A stretch of 64,000 nucleotides of DNA. Source: an uncultured Spirochaetales bacterium (GTDB lineage: Bacteria; Spirochaetota; Spirochaetia; Sphaerochaetales; Sphaerochaetaceae). The stretch is taken from contig CASEAG010000028.1 in the NCBI GenBank assembly GCA_949285785.1, positions 229,161-293,160 on the forward strand, given 5' to 3'. Shown here in pieces: positions 61,212 through 64,000 of the stretch (its first letter is position 1; the number at the start of each line of letters is the position of its first letter). Both the position numbers and the translations under genes were made by a program. A model generated the notes under the pieces. It was given only the letters and a program-made list of their open reading frames with translations, was not told the DNA's origin and made no database searches.

Positions 61212-62461
61212 CTGATAAGCCACCTCATGTTCTCGACGGTCTGCTCGACCAGCTGTACGTTCCTGATCGTCATCCTGGCCCCGTTGCGGATCACCGTCAC
61301 GTCCACCTTGTCAGTGCTCGAGGTATCCGCCATGAAGGCATAGTAGTCGTTGTAGCCGGTTATCGGGACGCCGTCCAGAGCCGTGATTATGTCACCGCCC
61401 AAGTAAATCACGCTGGAGCCGTATGCCGTGCGCACGGAGCCGCCCTTCAGACCGGCCTTGTCGGCCTGTCCAGCAGGCACGACCTGGCTGATGAGGATGC
61501 CTTCGCCGACAGGAAGCTGGGCATAGTCCACGATCATCGGATTCAGCTCCACCGAGAGTATGTCGAGCGTTCCCCTGCTCACGCGGCCGTCCCTGATGAT
61601 CCGGCCTGCTATGTCTATGACCGTGTCGACGGGTATGGCGAAGCTTATGCCCTGGGCGCTGCCGCTGGTCGAGTAGATGGCCGTGACGAGTCCGACCATG
61701 CGCCCCTTGGCGTCGAGAAGCGGTCCGCCGCTGTTGCCCGGGTTGATCTGTGCATCCGTCTGGATGAGCCCGGACAGCGAGATGCCTTCGCTTCCTGTCA
61801 CCGTGCGCTCCAGCGCCGCCACGGTGCCCACGCTCTGGGACCAGGAGTAGCCATATGGAGAGCCGATTGCCATGACCTTCTGACCGACCACGAGCTCGTC
61901 GGCGGACATGAACGAAAGCGGGATCAGCGCCTCGTCGCAGTCCACCTTGATGACGGCGATGTCGGTTATCGGGTCACTTCCCACGAGAGAGGCCTCAAGC
62001 TCGTCCCCGTAGAGGAACTTGACCGTGAGCTTGCCGCCCGCGGACACCACATGCGTATTGGTCACGATATATCCATCGGAGGTTATCACGACGCCGCAGC
62101 CCATCGATGATGACAGTTCGCTGGATGCATAGATCTCGACGACGGATCCGGCACACTTCTCATAGACCTTAATGTTCTGCATCTCATCTGCCGAATAGCG
62201 CCAGCTCTGGCTGCCCTCCTCGAAGAGGAGCAGTCCCTCGTCGGAATAGAAGATGTCGTCGACCTCATAGCCTCCCAAAGCAAGCAGGGCACGCTCTCCA
62301 CCCTCCATGCCGATGCGCTCGAGTTCGCGCCTGAGCTCGTCGCTCCGCTTCTCCTGGGATATCCTGATGGTCCATAATGAAAGCAGGACCAGGACCGCGA
62401 CGACTACCACGGCGAGACATACTGCGAGGATGATTCGGGAAAGAGGTGGTCTGGACTCCAT
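61208..62461 (-). CDS. HtrA/DegS-type membrane-anchored serine protease
   Basis: A 417-residue protein. Residues 9-31 form a membrane anchor; a spacer with a coiled segment follows. The trypsin-like domain has the triad His (IVTNTHVVSAGG), Asp (DPITDIAVIKV) and Ser (INPGNSGGPLLD). One PDZ domain lies at about 315-410 (EGILISQVVPAGQADKAGLKGG, GDIITALDGVPI). It is a periplasmic quality-control protease. It is translationally coupled to uvrB by a 4-base overlap. Possible gene names include degS or htrA; the single PDZ and anchor favour DegS-like. Confidence 0.9.
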   Translation of the reverse strand: MESRPPLSRIILAVCLAVVVVAVLVLLSLWTIRISQEKRSDELRRELERIGMEGGERALLALGGYEVDDIFYSDEGLLLFEEGSQSWRYSADEMQNIKVYEKCAGSVVEIYASSELSSSMGCGVVITSDGYIVTNTHVVSAGGKLTVKFLYGDELEASLVGSDPITDIAVIKVDCDEALIPLSFMSADELVVGQKVMAIGSPYGYSWSQSVGTVAALERTVTGSEGISLSGLIQTDAQINPGNSGGPLLDAKGRMVGLVTAIYSTSGSAQGISFAIPVDTVIDIAGRIIRDGRVSRGTLDILSVELNPMIVDYAQLPVGEGILISQVVPAGQADKAGLKGGSVRTAYGSSVIYLGGDIITALDGVPITGYNDYYAFMADTSSTDKVDVTVIRNGARMTIRNVQLVEQTVENMRWLIR

Positions 62462-62528
62462 AATCCGTAAGCTAGCACTATGCCCGCCAAGGGTCAATTG
62501 AACTGGTGCAACGACCCGGTTCCGGAGA

Positions 62529-62534
62529 TATAAT
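62529..62534 (+). promoter_or_regulatory. -10 box seven bases before the methyltransferase start
   Basis: A perfect TATAAT, then CACATTC, then the ATG at 62542. No convincing -35 and no ribosome binding site. Leaderless mRNA predicted. Confidence 0.5.
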
Positions 62535-62541
62535 CACATTC

Positions 62542-63330
62542 ATGGACGACCACCACTGCACAGTCAACGAGAAGGCCTGGGACCTCGAGGTGGACAGGGG
62601 GAACCACTGGACGATACCGGTGGATGGGAAAAGCATCGCCGAAGCCCGCGAGGGACGGATCGCGATGACGCTCACGCCGAATCGTCCTGTTCCCTCATCC
62701 TGGTGCGACATGATAGGGCACGAAGTGCTTGCCCTTGCCTCCGGCGGAGGTCAGCAGGGTCCGTTGCTTGCGGCTTCCGGCAGGGACGTGACAGTTCTCG
62801 ACCTCTCGTCCCGACAGCTTGAACAGGACGAGAGATGTGCAAGGGCCAACGGCCTGACGCTGAGGACGGTGAAGGCGGACATGGGGGACCTGTCGGCCTT
62901 CGAGGACGAATCGTTCGACACGGTGGTCAATCCCGTATCGCTGAATTTCCATCCGGACATAGACAAGGTGTACAGGCAGGTCCACCGCGTCCTGCGCCCG
63001 GGCGGGGTGTTCATGTTCGCCATAGCCAATCCGGTCATGTACATGTTCGACGTCAAGGCGCTGGAGAGAGGCAGGATGAGAATCCGCTACACCCTTCCCT
63101 TCTCAAGCGAGAAGTCGCTCTCGCAGAGGCAGAGACGCCATCTTGTCGACAGCGGGGACACATTCGAATACAGCCACAGTCTCGAATCGATCATAGGAGG
63201 CGTCTGCAGGACGGGCTTCGTCATCCGCGACTTCTACAGCGACACAAGCGACTTCGAGCCCGTCGACAGCTTCGTGAACGACTGCTACTTCGCCATGCTA
63301 TGCATCAAGACGGATGATTTCGCCGGATGA
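62542..63330 (+). CDS. Class I SAM-dependent methyltransferase
   Basis: A 262-residue cytoplasmic enzyme. Motif I is EVLALASGGGQQGPLLAASGRDVTVLDLSSRQL (SAM loop GGGQQGP and acidic Asp), followed by VKADMGDLSAFEDESFDTVVNPVSLNF (motifs II-IV) and VYRQVHRVLRPGGVFMFAIANP (motif V/VI). The set is typical of the Methyltransf_11 family and of proteins annotated as UbiE-like or small-molecule methyltransferases. The substrate is not evident. Its last 33 bases overlap the end of the apbE gene on the other strand. Confidence 0.85.
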   Translation: MDDHHCTVNEKAWDLEVDRGNHWTIPVDGKSIAEAREGRIAMTLTPNRPVPSSWCDMIGHEVLALASGGGQQGPLLAASGRDVTVLDLSSRQLEQDERCARANGLTLRTVKADMGDLSAFEDESFDTVVNPVSLNFHPDIDKVYRQVHRVLRPGGVFMFAIANPVMYMFDVKALERGRMRIRYTLPFSSEKSLSQRQRRHLVDSGDTFEYSHSLESIIGGVCRTGFVIRDFYSDTSDFEPVDSFVNDCYFAMLCIKTDDFAG

Positions 63331-64000
63331 AGTGAGAACGAGCATCCCGACCCCCATTCTCCTGCACAGGTCCTCGGCGCCGCGGCTGCCAAGCACGAAG
63401 CATGCGGTGGACAGGGCGTCTGCCAGGGCGCCGTCAGGGCTTATGATGGAGACGCTCACGATATCGCTCTCGGCAGGCCATCCCGTAGCCGGATCGAGTA
63501 TGTGGTGATAGTCGACTCCATCGACCTCGAAGTGTCTCTGATATGATCCCGAGGTGACCACCGCCGCATCGCTGCAACGCACCGTGGCGAAGTAGCCGCC
63601 GGTGGCGGCCTGCGGATTCTGTATGCCGACCACCCAGTCCTCTCCCGGGCTCCTGCTGCCCAGGCAGTACACGTTCCCACCCAGATTGACGATGGCGCGC
63701 TCTACTCCGCAGGAGGCCAGATGATCGGCCGCCATCTGGCTGGCATGACCCTTTGCGATTGCACCGAGGTCGAGCTGAATGACCCCATCTGTCAGGAAGA
63801 CGCTCATGTGCTCCTCGTCCAGGACGAGACAGTCGATGTCGACATGCTCCACCAGGGATGAAACCAGGGCGGCATCGGGAACCTCATGGACGGGACTGTC
63901 GAACGCCCATAGCGAGCTGATCGCACCGAGAAGGGGATTGAATGCCCCATCTGTCGCTTCCGACAGCGCCTTCGCCCTGGACACGATCTCGAACGTCTGT
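63298..64000 (-). CDS. apbE: FAD:protein FMN transferase (partial)
   Basis: The C-terminal 233 codons of an ApbE family protein; the N-terminus lies beyond the right edge. Visible family blocks are EATDGAFNPLLGAISSLWAF, IQLDLGAIAKGHASQMAADHL, VERAIVNLGGNVYCLGSRS, WVVGIQNPQ, VVTSGSYQRHFEVDGVDYHHILDPATGWPAE and DALSTACFVLG with the metal-binding Asp. ApbE attaches FMN to threonine residues of Rnf/Nqr subunits and other electron-transfer proteins, in line with an anaerobic metabolism. An internal GTG at 63984 is not the true start. Confidence 0.92.
   Translation of the reverse strand, partial: QTFEIVSRAKALSEATDGAFNPLLGAISSLWAFDSPVHEVPDAALVSSLVEHVDIDCLVLDEEHMSVFLTDGVIQLDLGAIAKGHASQMAADHLASCGVERAIVNLGGNVYCLGSRSPGEDWVVGIQNPQAATGGYFATVRCSDAAVVTSGSYQRHFEVDGVDYHHILDPATGWPAESDIVSVSIISPDGALADALSTACFVLGSRGAEDLCRRMGVGMLVLTSSGEIIRLDA

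Noticed and set aside
1-64000. Insertion sequences, prophage genes, CRISPR arrays, replication origin
   Set aside because: No transposase, integrase, phage structural gene, regularly spaced repeat or DnaA-box cluster was seen on either strand.

Overview
The window is GC-rich, gene-dense bacterial chromosome. It reads as a host-associated, anaerobic spirochaete, probably of the Sphaerochaetaceae/Treponemataceae type. Pointers are solute-binding proteins whose signal peptides end in FAGGSGE/FAGGASEE-like sequences, relaxed lipoboxes, a BMP-type ABC importer, desulfoferrodoxin, glycogen synthesis genes and a beta-glucuronidase. Taxonomy is inferred from gene families only. No rRNA, mobile element, CRISPR array or recognisable transcription-factor gene was found. 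Many neighbouring genes overlap by 4 bases (ATGA).

Layout. 1-3513 (minus): MFS transporter, sugar-binding protein and two sugar ABC permeases, with a clear promoter and operator upstream. 3749-7195 (minus): a membrane protein, a methyltransferase-like protein, and a methylthioadenosine salvage operon (deaminase, mtnA, mtnP). 7288-10635 (plus): FKBP-type prolyl isomerase and a low-GC lipoprotein. 10658-15262 (minus): YhcH-like protein, cytidylate kinase-like protein and a heterodimeric ABC exporter. 15467-22279 (minus): BMP-family ABC importer fused in one operon to a Gfo/Idh/MocA dehydrogenase and a diketogulonate reductase. 22445-28750: FAD dehydrogenase, ABC-F ATPase, beta-glucuronidase, superoxide reductase. 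28953-32034: tRNA-Leu, thpR, tatD and hypotheticals. 32144-35199: fructose-bisphosphate aldolase, infC-rpmI-rplT, a coiled-coil gene and a probable 6S RNA. 35252-41390: TPR protein-tsaE-tsaB-trxB operon, then glgA-glgC. 41510-44806 (minus): ilvE, Nudix, membrane protein, nnrE/nnrD fusion. 44948-52222: oligopeptide importer oppBCDF and oppA. 52227-59149: TPP riboswitch, thiBPQ, and directly behind it two tandem cassettes, each a small barrel-like secreted protein plus a caspase-like lipoprotein. 59139-64000: uvrB, an HtrA-type protease, a methyltransferase and a partial apbE.

The most unusual content is the duplicated barrel + caspase-like lipoprotein cassette (56107-59149), apparently co-transcribed with thiamine uptake genes. 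Next are the predicted 6S RNA with matching promoter, closing stem and T-rich tail (35003-35210), and a recurrent promoter geometry (a -10 box 6-8 bases before the start codon) that predicts widespread leaderless mRNAs. The genes together describe a fermentative organism importing sugars, glucuronides, peptides, thiamine and a BMP-type ligand, storing glycogen, and tolerating oxygen through superoxide reductase.
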